NCBI GenBank assembly: GCA_030620915.1
Contig: JAUXIR010000022.1
Location: 1-11,200 of the forward strand
Source: Geopsychrobacter sp.
GTDB taxonomy: Bacteria > Desulfobacterota > Desulfuromonadia > Desulfuromonadales > Geopsychrobacteraceae
Direction: 5' to 3'
DNA: 11,200 nucleotides
In this document: in pieces, positions 1 to 6,688 of the stretch
Layout of the letters: each line of letters begins with the position of its first letter
Numbering within the stretch: the stretch's first letter is position 1
The notes under the pieces: generated by a model
Told to the model about the DNA's origin: nothing
The model's input: the letters and a program-made list of their open reading frames with translations, nothing else
The model's database searches: none
Program-made: the position numbers and the translations under genes

Positions 1-201
1 CCAAAAAAACAAAGCGTTATCGAAGTCTAACAGGGAAGAGTGGAGGCGCAAGAAATCAAAGAGGAAAAATTGTGTAATGGTGGGAGAGATTAAAGCGGTA
101 TTTTGCGACAAATAGCAGGCTGAAAGATCGCCGGGGGCGGATAAAGATAATCGATCAGGAGTCCGAGGAGAACCGAAAAGATCGTTGAAATCACTGCGGA
201 T

Positions 202-232
202 AAAAAGCCGGCTGGCATCTCTGCCAGCCGGC
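202..232 (-). terminator. Intrinsic terminator of the ABC-F gene
   Basis: Bases 207-217 and 222-232 form a perfect 11-bp, GC-rich stem with a 4-base loop. Read on the minus strand, the hairpin is followed directly by five T residues (complement of 202-206). It lies 18 bases past the ABC-F stop codon, the usual place for a Rho-independent terminator. Confidence 0.9.
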
Positions 233-250
233 ACTAACGTTGCTTGCCCT

Positions 251-1885
251 TTACAGATTCAGGTCAGCATCGCCCTGACTCAACGTCTCACGGAGTGCAA
301 TCACATCGGCGTTTTCCAGATACTCATCAAAACTCATCACTCGGTCGATCACTCCGCCGGGGGTCAACTCGATGATCCGGTGGGCCAGGGTGGAGACGAA
401 CTTGTGATCGTGGGAGGTAAACAGAATGACCTCTTCGAAACTGATCAAACTGTTATTGAGTGCGGTGATCGACTCCAGGTCGAGGTGATTGGTCGGCTCT
501 TCAAACAGCAACACATGGGCATTGGTCAGCATCATCCGCGACAACATACAACGCACCTTCTCGCCACCACTGAGTACGCTGGTCATCTTGGTCGCTTCGT
601 CGCCGGAGAAGAGCATGCGACCCAGAAAACCACGCGCAAAACTCTCCCCTTCGTGGGGCGGGTACTGACAAAGCCATTCGATGAGATTCAGATCTTTCTC
701 GAAATAGGCGCTGTTCTCCTTGGGGAAGTAGGCGTTGGTAATGGTCACCCCCCAGCGAACGCTACCGCTGTCGGGCTGAAGTTCCTCGGCAAGAATCTGG
801 AACAGCGTGGTTTTGGCCAGGCTGTTGCCGCCGACAAAGGCGATCTTGTCGCCCTTATAGACGACCAGGTTGAGGTTATCCAGCACCTTGACGCCCGCGA
901 TGGTCTTGCTTAAGCCCTTCACTTCTAAGATGACATCGCCGCAGGGCCGCTCGGGCCTGAACACCACAAAGGGATACTTGCGTGACGACACCGGCAGCGC
1001 TTCGATATCCAGCTTGTCGAGCAGCTTCTTGCGCGAGGTCGCCTGCTTGGCCTTGGAGGCGTTGGAACTGAAACGGGCGATGAAATCCTTAAGTTCCTTC
1101 GCCTTGTCGCTGGTTTTCTTGTTGGCATCCTGTTTCTGCTTCAAGACCAGTTGACTGGCCTCATACCAGAAATCGTAGTTACCGACATAGGTGCGAATGG
1201 TACCGAAATCGATATCGGCGATATGGGTACAGGCCTGATTCAAGAAATGCCGGTCGTGGGAAACCACGATCAGCGTATTCTGGAAACGGCCGAGAAAATC
1301 TTCGAGCCATTGAATCGATTTGAGATCCAGATGGTTGGTCGGCTCATCGAGCAGCAGCACATCGGGATTGCCGAACAGCGCCTGAGCCAGCAGGACCCTC
1401 ACCTTATCACCGCCTTCGAGCTCCTTCATCTTCTTAACCCGCAGCGCTTCAGGAATTCCCAGCCCATTGAGCAATACCGCAGCCTCTGATTCGACTTCGT
1501 AGCCGTTCATCTCGGCAAATTCGGCCTCCAGCTCGCCGGAACGCACCCCGTCCTCCTCGGTAAACTCCTCTTTGGCATAGATCGCTTCACGTTCGAGCAG
1601 TACGCTATAGAGCCGCTCATGGCCCATGATCACGGTATTAAATACAGTCTCTTCATCAAAGGCGAACTGGTCCTGACGCAGCACGGCCAGCCGCAGCCCC
1701 TTACCGATCGTGACTTCCCCCTTGTCGGGTTCGGCATCACCCGCCAGTATCTTCAGAAAGGTCGACTTGCCGGCTCCGTTGGCCCCGATCAGGCCGTAGC
1801 AGTTACCGGGAGTGAACTTGATATTGACGTTCTTGAAGATTGTCCGCTTGCCATAGGCCAGACAGATATTTGATGCACTGATCAT
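251..1885 (-). CDS. ABC-F family ATPase (YbiT/YkpA type)
   Basis: This is a 544-residue cytosolic protein with two ABC ATPase domains and no membrane segments, the architecture of ABC-F proteins. Members of this family bind the ribosome E-site region and act in translation or antibiotic protection rather than transport. Domain 1 has Walker A GANGAGKST (34-42), an atypical signature LEGGDK (156-161), Walker B VLLLDE (176-181) and the H-switch at H210. A charged linker spans about 240-310. Domain 2 has a degenerate Walker A, GGNSLAKTT (352-360), a good LSGGE signature (438-442), Walker B VLLFEE (458-463) in which Glu replaces the usual Asp, and H492. The length and the ending match the YbiT/YkpA subgroup, where I recall that a deviant second P-loop is common. 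The start ATG at 1885 is preceded by AAGGA at a long spacing (about 11 bases). The family call is firm; the cellular role of this copy is unknown. Confidence 0.93.
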   Translation of the reverse strand: MISASNICLAYGKRTIFKNVNIKFTPGNCYGLIGANGAGKSTFLKILAGDAEPDKGEVTIGKGLRLAVLRQDQFAFDEETVFNTVIMGHERLYSVLLEREAIYAKEEFTEEDGVRSGELEAEFAEMNGYEVESEAAVLLNGLGIPEALRVKKMKELEGGDKVRVLLAQALFGNPDVLLLDEPTNHLDLKSIQWLEDFLGRFQNTLIVVSHDRHFLNQACTHIADIDFGTIRTYVGNYDFWYEASQLVLKQKQDANKKTSDKAKELKDFIARFSSNASKAKQATSRKKLLDKLDIEALPVSSRKYPFVVFRPERPCGDVILEVKGLSKTIAGVKVLDNLNLVVYKGDKIAFVGGNSLAKTTLFQILAEELQPDSGSVRWGVTITNAYFPKENSAYFEKDLNLIEWLCQYPPHEGESFARGFLGRMLFSGDEATKMTSVLSGGEKVRCMLSRMMLTNAHVLLFEEPTNHLDLESITALNNSLISFEEVILFTSHDHKFVSTLAHRIIELTPGGVIDRVMSFDEYLENADVIALRETLSQGDADLNL

Positions 1886-1920
1886 GGGTCAATTATTCCT
1901 TTTAAAAACAGATCTCTGTA

Positions 1921-1955
1921 AAACAAAAGACCACAGGGCCAAACCCCGTGGTCTT
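1921..1955 (-). terminator. Intrinsic terminator or attenuator between kinase and ABC-F genes
   Basis: Bases 1927-1934 pair with 1948-1955 (8 bp). After one mismatch, 1936-1938 pair with 1944-1946, around a 5-base loop. On the minus strand the hairpin runs into a T-rich tail (TTTTGTTTTAC). It lies 71 bases beyond the kinase stop and about 35 bases before the ABC-F start. It can therefore end the kinase transcript, act as an attenuator in the ABC-F leader, or do both. Confidence 0.8.
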
Positions 1956-1966
1956 CGCGCTGCGAA

Positions 1967-1996
1967 TCTATATCATTGATCCCCTGATGCAGGCAA
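1967..1996 (-). promoter_or_regulatory. Candidate sigma-70 promoter for the ABC-F gene
   Basis: On the minus strand TTGCCT (complement of 1991-1996) and TATAGA (complement of 1967-1972) are separated by 18 bases. Each hexamer matches the consensus at 4 of 6 positions. Transcription would begin just before the hairpin at 1921-1955, placing that hairpin in the 5' leader of the ABC-F mRNA. Found by eye only, so weak. Confidence 0.28.
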
Positions 1997-2026
1997 TGCT
2001 TTTTGCGGGCCGAGCAATTCATCTGG

Positions 2027-4762
2027 TTAAAGCGGCAGACGGAAGACCATTCTGGTCCCCTCTCCAGGTGAACTTTCGATCCAGAGCCGACCGCCATGCG
2101 CTTCAAGTATCCCCTTGCTGATCGTCAGTCCCAGTCCGAGGCCACTGACTGCGGTGCTCGCAGTGTCGGCACGGTAGAACTTGTCGAAGGCCTTAGCGGC
2201 CTGTTCCGGTGTCATGCCGAGCCCTTCGTCGGCGATAGAAACCTCGAGCCAGTCAGCGACGATTTTACCTTCGACACGAATCGTCCCCCCCTGAGGCGAA
2301 TACTTAACCGCGTTGCTCAGCAGGTTGTCGAACACCCGTTGCATCTTCGCCTGGTCGATCTCGATATCTAGGCATTCCCATGGGCAAACAACCTCAAAAC
2401 GGTGGCAACTGGTCTCCTGTTGGAAATGACGGATGATCTGCTTGACCATGGCGACCATTTCGCAGGGCTGCTTGTCGAGGACGATGGCCCGGCCGGTTTC
2501 GATGCGCCCCAGGTTGAGCAACTCCTCAATGATCTTCTCCAGCGCCTCGCTCTTCTCAATGATATAGCTCAGATACTCATGACGCTGCTCAGCCGAGTAT
2601 CGGTGCGCATCCTGTTCAATCGACAAGAGTTCGGCATAGCCGAGGATCGAGGTCAGCGGGGTGCGCAGTTCATGGGCCGCGATCGCGATGAATTCACTCT
2701 TCATCTGATCGAGTTCCCGCTCACGGGTCACATCCCGCAGGATAGCAACGGTACCGCCGATGCTTTGATCGCGCCGGTAGACCGGGGCGGTATGCACCAG
2801 AAGGGTCAACGCCTTATCAGCTTGCAAAGCCGGCAAGGCTAGTTCCAGACTATCCTGCGCGCCCTGACCGGAAAGAAACAGGCCTAACGGCGCCGAGAAC
2901 GCCTTGCCCTGCAGCGCCGTTTCGAGGGGGAGCCCGCAGACGTCCCTGAAACTGACATCGAGCAACTGCTCCGCCGACTGGTTGATCAGAACCACCCGGT
3001 TTTCGATATCGGTGACGATCAAACCGTCAGCGACCGAGAGCAGGATCGCGTCGAGGTTGTCACGGCTCTCCTCGGCCTCGTGTAGCGCCGACTGCAGCGC
3101 TTCCTCGGCGCGGTGACGTTCGATGCCGACGGCGATCGTGTCGGCGACCGAGGCGATCGAAGCCTGGACGTCTGCGTTGAGTGCCTGTTTGGAGAAGAAG
3201 GCCGTGACCCCGACCAGACGGTCCTTGACCACCAGCGGGTAGCCGGCGAAACCGATAATACCTTCTTTAACAATCCATTCCTGGTCGGTGAACAGCGGAT
3301 CACCAGCGACGCTGTTGGTCAAAAACGGTTGCCTCTCACTCGCGATGATTCCCACCTTCAGTTCACCGATCCGTTTGAAGCGGTGCTTGCCGTTGATGCC
3401 GGTATAAAGACCGGCACTCGCCTGAAGTTCCATCAGTTCCGGATCATCCTCGCAGACGGTCCAGATGCGACCGAATGCCGTCCCCGTCTGTTCAACCAGC
3501 GCCAGGGTACAGGCCTGCAGGGTCAGACGCAGGTCACCACCCTTGGTCAGGATACGGCCGATCTCGGCACCCAGGGCAGCCAGGCGAGCACGTTCGGCCA
3601 GAGCGGACTCGGACTTGCGCCGCAGGGCAATAATTATACTCAACAAAAAAATGGTGGAGAACAGCAGGAAGAGAATAGTGACCGCGGCCCAGAGCTGCCA
3701 CTTGTGCAGGTGGTAGAAATTTGACGGCTGATTGATGATGGTACTCCCGTCCGGCAGCCGGTTCAGCGGGATACGGAATCGCCGCAGTTCGTTAGAATCG
3801 AACAGATAGCGATTGCCCCCCGAGCGGGTCACCGGGAGGCGGTCGGCACTCTCACCCGCGAGGATGCGCAGACCGAGACCTGCAGCCAGATCCCCCTGGG
3901 CTTGGGAGCTGGTCAAAAAGCCGCCGACGATGCCCTGACCGAGAAAGAAGTCCCAGGCACCGTAGATCGGCACTGAGGCGTATTCACGCAGATGCCGAAC
4001 AGTCTCCGTGTAGCTCAGCACCTGCCCGGAGCGCTTACTGACGACGCTGGCGAGCAAGACGACCTGACCCTGCTCCAGCTGCTTGAGCGCTCCGACCAGC
4101 TCTTTAAGTGGGCGGTCATTCCAGATCTGGACACTCAGCGCCGCCGGGAGACGCTCCTTCAGTCGCTGCAGATTGCTATCGATTTTCCGGCCGGTCTCGG
4201 TGAGGGTTTCACCGATCAGGATGATTTCACCGGTTTCAGGCTGGAGTCTCAGCGCCAATTCAATGGTCTCAGCGAAGGACGGAGACTCGGTGACGCCGGT
4301 TATACCACCGAGGCCGGCGATCATCTGCGGTGAAAAGCCGTTGACGCCGCAGAACACGACCGGGATCCCCCGGAACAGGTCGTTGCGGTGCCGGCGCACG
4401 AAATTGAAGGCATCGTTGTCGGAGGTCAGGATCAGGTCAAAATGGCGCCCGGCCAGTTTTTGCGGCAGAACACCTTCGACATAGCGGTTAAAATAGTCGG
4501 GGTCAGGGTTGCGCTTGGTATCGAGATACTCGACGTGCAGCGAGATATCGCTCCGCTCCTCGAGCAGTCGGTCCTGCATCGCGGCCATGATGCTCGCTGT
4601 CCAACGCAGAGACGGGTGGTAGGAGTGGAGGATCAGGACGTGCCCGATATGGTCGGCGCTGGCTGGTGAGCCGCTCAACAGGCCACACAGCACCGCGACT
4701 ATCAGAAGTCTTCCGATAGTCGCGCGAAGCGGGGTCGGTCTGCCGAAGATCACTGCCCCCAT
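2027..4762 (-). CDS. Sensor histidine kinase with periplasmic ABC-substrate-binding-like, GAF and PAS domains
   Basis: This is a 911-residue membrane sensor kinase. Residues 1-36 form a signal peptide ending in ASA. About 38-320 resemble the ABC_sub_bind (PF04392, TrpX-like) fold, opening with VLILHSYHPSLRW, and probably bind a small ligand in the periplasm. A membrane segment spans about 357-381. A GAF domain follows (about 390-550), then a PAS domain (about 565-680) containing GLIVTDIENRVVLINQSAEQ. The HisKA domain has the phospho-acceptor H697 in AAHELRTPL. The HATPase domain (about 795-911) has an N-box DNLLSNAVKYSP, a G1 DEGLGM and a G2 GLGLGL. All kinase motifs look intact. There is no receiver domain and no response-regulator gene beside it, so it is an orphan kinase whose partner lies elsewhere. 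The start at 4762 fits the signal peptide, but its Shine-Dalgarno match (GGGG) is only fair. The ligand and regulon cannot be told from sequence. Confidence 0.92.
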   Translation of the reverse strand: MGAVIFGRPTPLRATIGRLLIVAVLCGLLSGSPASADHIGHVLILHSYHPSLRWTASIMAAMQDRLLEERSDISLHVEYLDTKRNPDPDYFNRYVEGVLPQKLAGRHFDLILTSDNDAFNFVRRHRNDLFRGIPVVFCGVNGFSPQMIAGLGGITGVTESPSFAETIELALRLQPETGEIILIGETLTETGRKIDSNLQRLKERLPAALSVQIWNDRPLKELVGALKQLEQGQVVLLASVVSKRSGQVLSYTETVRHLREYASVPIYGAWDFFLGQGIVGGFLTSSQAQGDLAAGLGLRILAGESADRLPVTRSGGNRYLFDSNELRRFRIPLNRLPDGSTIINQPSNFYHLHKWQLWAAVTILFLLFSTIFLLSIIIALRRKSESALAERARLAALGAEIGRILTKGGDLRLTLQACTLALVEQTGTAFGRIWTVCEDDPELMELQASAGLYTGINGKHRFKRIGELKVGIIASERQPFLTNSVAGDPLFTDQEWIVKEGIIGFAGYPLVVKDRLVGVTAFFSKQALNADVQASIASVADTIAVGIERHRAEEALQSALHEAEESRDNLDAILLSVADGLIVTDIENRVVLINQSAEQLLDVSFRDVCGLPLETALQGKAFSAPLGLFLSGQGAQDSLELALPALQADKALTLLVHTAPVYRRDQSIGGTVAILRDVTRERELDQMKSEFIAIAAHELRTPLTSILGYAELLSIEQDAHRYSAEQRHEYLSYIIEKSEALEKIIEELLNLGRIETGRAIVLDKQPCEMVAMVKQIIRHFQQETSCHRFEVVCPWECLDIEIDQAKMQRVFDNLLSNAVKYSPQGGTIRVEGKIVADWLEVSIADEGLGMTPEQAAKAFDKFYRADTASTAVSGLGLGLTISKGILEAHGGRLWIESSPGEGTRMVFRLPL
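4694..4724 (-). repeat. Near-perfect 31-base inverted repeat in the kinase signal-peptide codons
   Basis: Bases 4694-4703 and 4715-4724 are perfect 10-base inverted repeats. Past one mismatch, 4705-4707 and 4711-4713 also pair, leaving a 3-base apex loop. It covers kinase codons about 13-23, starting 38 bases after the start codon. In the mRNA this would be a stable hairpin near the ribosome entry site; as DNA it could be a protein-binding palindrome. No function is known. Confidence 0.6.
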
Positions 4763-4862
4763 AGCCGCACCCCATCAGGAAAAAAGGTATAAACCAAAAG
4801 CCGCCGCTCGCACGTCTGAATCTTGTGGCAGGTTCCAATCCCCCATGAACGGAACTGCTACA

Positions 4863-5009
4863 TTATAACATCCGTACTTCGCGCTGCGGGAAAGGGATAT
4901 TGACTCCGGCCTGCTTAAGCGCCGCATGAGTTCGATTGATCACAGACCTGATTATGAATTCAACTATAATGTCATAAATCTTCAGTAGGGCTGAGAGTTC
5001 TTCCTGCAT
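4863..5009 (-). pseudogene. MscS-type channel C-terminal tail, 48-codon mini-ORF
   Basis: A 48-codon frame runs from ATG at 5009 to TAA at 4863. An excellent Shine-Dalgarno AAGGAG (complement of 5015-5020) sits 5 bases before the ATG. The last 20 or so residues, including AALKQAG and IPFPQREVRML, match the hallmark end of MscS-family mechanosensitive channels (consensus-like ALKEAGIEIPFPQRDV). The transmembrane helices, pore helix and beta domain of MscS (about 280 residues in full-length proteins) are all absent. The frame starts 32 bases after the stop of the PLP enzyme gene, so it could be cotranscribed with it. Its base composition is more AT-rich than its neighbours. I read it as the relic 3' end of an mscS gene that has kept or gained a start site. 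A functional small protein is possible but less likely. The family match is from memory of the motif. Confidence 0.6.
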
Positions 5010-5041
5010 ATATGCTCCTTCAAGATAAGGAAGTGGATTTG

Positions 5042-6433
5042 CTATCCCCCCAGCAGTGCCTGATCAAGATCCTGTATGATATCCTGCGGATGTTCCCCTC
5101 CGACGTTGAGACGCACCAGGTCCACCGGGATATCCGCCAGATCTCGCCCCTGCTGCCCCTGCTGCTGATGGGTCGAAATGGCCGGGATGGTGGCGATACT
5201 CTTGATGCGCCCCAGATCGGTGGCACGCATGATCATCTGCAAGCGATCGAAGAAGAGACGGGTCTGTGCCGCGCCACCCTTGACCCTGAAACTGAGCAGA
5301 TGGCCGAACCTGGTCAGTGACTCGCCGGAAGCATCCTCTGTGTCGACCAGGCGCATCAGGCGGGAGGCAATAGGATAACCGGCATCACCGGGTAACCCGG
5401 GATAATAGACGGCCGTCACACGACTGTGCTGTTCCAGGAAGCGCGCAACTTCCAGGCAATTCTGGCTGAGCAGGTCGAGTTTGCTGCGCAGGGTATGCAG
5501 GTCATTCAGAATCAGCAGCGCACTCAAGGGGCTTAATGCCGGGCCGAAATCCCGACCGGGCAGCAGCTTCAGATAGAGGGCAAAATTATCCCTCATTTCG
5601 TCCGGCCCAACCCGGCTGGGGATTTGATGACGGGCGATCACCGCTCCGGCGATCGCCAAGCCGCCGGCATTCATGCTCTTACTCACCGAATGCACGACAA
5701 TATCCGCCCCGAGGCAGAGTGGGCGCAACAGGGCCGGGGTGGCGAGGGTTGAATCGACGATCAGCGGCACACCGACCCGGTGGGCAAGTTGCGCCACGGC
5801 GCAGATATCAAAAACAGCCAGGGTCGGATTGCTCGGCATCTCGCCGAACAAAAAGCGGGTCTGTTGATCGACAAGGCTCTCCCACTCCGCAAGATCGAGC
5901 GGATCCTTGACCCAGCGCACGTCGATCCCGCGTTCTCTGGCGTAACGCTCATTGAAGAGCATGAAGCTGCCGCCATAACATTTGCTGCTGACGACGATAT
6001 TCAGCGGCCCTTTTGGCAGCTGATCGAGCAGAAAGGGGTTGGTGGCGAGAAAGATTGCGGCCATCCCCGAGCCGGTGGCGCAACAACTGACCTCGCCGGC
6101 GAAACCGTAGCCCTCGAGCAGGGCCAGGGTCTCTTCCAGATAATGCAAGGTCGGGTTTGCAATACGCGAATACGCCCAGGACGGCATCAGGTAAGCCAGC
6201 GCCGCTTCCATATGATCACTGTTTTCAAAGTGCTGAGCCGAACTCAGATAGGCCGGTTCATTGATACTCCCCTGATTGGCCAGGGCCGCCTCCAGCCCGT
6301 AAATACCATGCACCGCGATGGTGTCGAATTTCATAGTCCGCATCAGGGCACGCTGCGCGGCCTCGGCGGCTGTCATCTGCTCTCCTCGCTCGATGTAGGT
6401 CTGGATTCCGGGCGGATAGTCCTGTTCAGCCAT
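5042..6433 (-). CDS. Cys/Met metabolism PLP-dependent enzyme
   Basis: This is a 463-residue cytosolic enzyme of the Cys/Met-metabolism PLP family (cystathionine gamma-synthase, O-acetylhomoserine sulfhydrylase, methionine gamma-lyase). It uses pyridoxal phosphate to substitute or eliminate groups on homoserine- or cysteine-type substrates. Visible motifs are Y88-S-R90 followed by ANPT (phosphate contact from the partner subunit), ATGSGMAA (cofactor cup), D227 in VDSTLATP (pyridine nitrogen) and the Schiff-base lysine K252 in HSVSKSMNAGG. The C-terminal region has STHQQQG and RLNVGGEHPQDI, typical of the family's C-terminal domain. An N-terminal extension of about 35 residues precedes the usual FDTIAVHG start motif. 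GAGGAGG 6 bases before the ATG at 6433 fixes the start. Which reaction it performs cannot be decided by eye; no other methionine gene adjoins it. It diverges from the gamma-glutamyltransferase gene. Confidence 0.88.
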   Translation of the reverse strand: MAEQDYPPGIQTYIERGEQMTAAEAAQRALMRTMKFDTIAVHGIYGLEAALANQGSINEPAYLSSAQHFENSDHMEAALAYLMPSWAYSRIANPTLHYLEETLALLEGYGFAGEVSCCATGSGMAAIFLATNPFLLDQLPKGPLNIVVSSKCYGGSFMLFNERYARERGIDVRWVKDPLDLAEWESLVDQQTRFLFGEMPSNPTLAVFDICAVAQLAHRVGVPLIVDSTLATPALLRPLCLGADIVVHSVSKSMNAGGLAIAGAVIARHQIPSRVGPDEMRDNFALYLKLLPGRDFGPALSPLSALLILNDLHTLRSKLDLLSQNCLEVARFLEQHSRVTAVYYPGLPGDAGYPIASRLMRLVDTEDASGESLTRFGHLLSFRVKGGAAQTRLFFDRLQMIMRATDLGRIKSIATIPAISTHQQQGQQGRDLADIPVDLVRLNVGGEHPQDIIQDLDQALLGG

Positions 6434-6512
6434 GAAGTTCCTCCTCGGAGCAATTTTGAGGGCTAGCGATCAGCGTCCGCCAGGATAAATGCCGAAGGCC
6501 GATCTCCTTAGT

Positions 6513-6540
6513 ATTCTACCGGGATATACTTAAGTTGCCA
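6513..6540 (-). promoter_or_regulatory. Candidate promoter of the PLP enzyme gene
   Basis: On the minus strand TAGAAT (complement of 6513-6518) is a 5-of-6 match to a -10 box. A poor -35, TGGCAA (complement of 6535-6540), lies 16 bases upstream. It would give a leader of about 70 bases before the ATG at 6433. Only the -10 box is persuasive. Confidence 0.3.
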
Positions 6541-6602
6541 GTGACGACCGGTAGAGCGAAAGCAGGGGGATGATCTACGCGGAGACAGATCGCTTCCGGC
6601 CG

Positions 6603-6627
6603 AGGTCAGGGTCCAGGCCCCTGACCT
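6603..6627 (+). promoter_or_regulatory. Hairpin in the gamma-glutamyltransferase leader
   Basis: Bases 6603-6611 pair with 6619-6627 in a perfect 9-bp stem around a 7-base loop. No T run follows on either strand, so it is not a classical terminator. It sits about 60 bases upstream of the ATG at 6689, in the divergent intergenic region. It could be an mRNA leader structure or an operator. Confidence 0.45.
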
Positions 6628-6688
6628 GGCAGAGGAAGACTACATGACGGACAACAGAAAACGCTGAAGGTTGAGATAAAGGAGCCAA

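Noticed and set aside
1..201. A possible promoter or small gene at the left edge
   Set aside because: Only weak promoter-like hexamers and no start/ribosome-site pair with a coding pattern; nothing supportable.
185..913. A 242-codon plus-strand frame
   Set aside because: It runs antisense to the ABC-F gene and begins within its terminator; the translation has no recognisable family and reflects the codon bias of the real gene.
1882..2106. A 74-codon minus-strand frame crossing the kinase end and the terminator
   Set aside because: It overlaps the kinase C-terminus, has no ribosome binding site and has no family resemblance. Its ATGA overlap with the ABC-F start is noted only in connection with attenuation.
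3113..3724. A 203-codon plus-strand frame
   Set aside because: It is antisense to the GAF and membrane region of the kinase, with no ribosome binding site and no protein-like motifs.
4503..4838. A 111-codon minus-strand frame whose start looks like a lipoprotein signal (FFLMGC)
   Set aside because: It overlaps the kinase N-terminus in another frame. The kinase frame has its own good signal peptide and continues into recognised domains, while this frame shows no further protein-like pattern.
5780..6466. A 228-codon plus-strand frame
   Set aside because: It is antisense to the PLP enzyme, which has clear catalytic motifs in its own frame.
6540..6640. A possible riboswitch (cyclic di-GMP type) in the ggt leader
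   Set aside because: The conserved core elements of the GEMM motif were not found; only a simple hairpin is supported.
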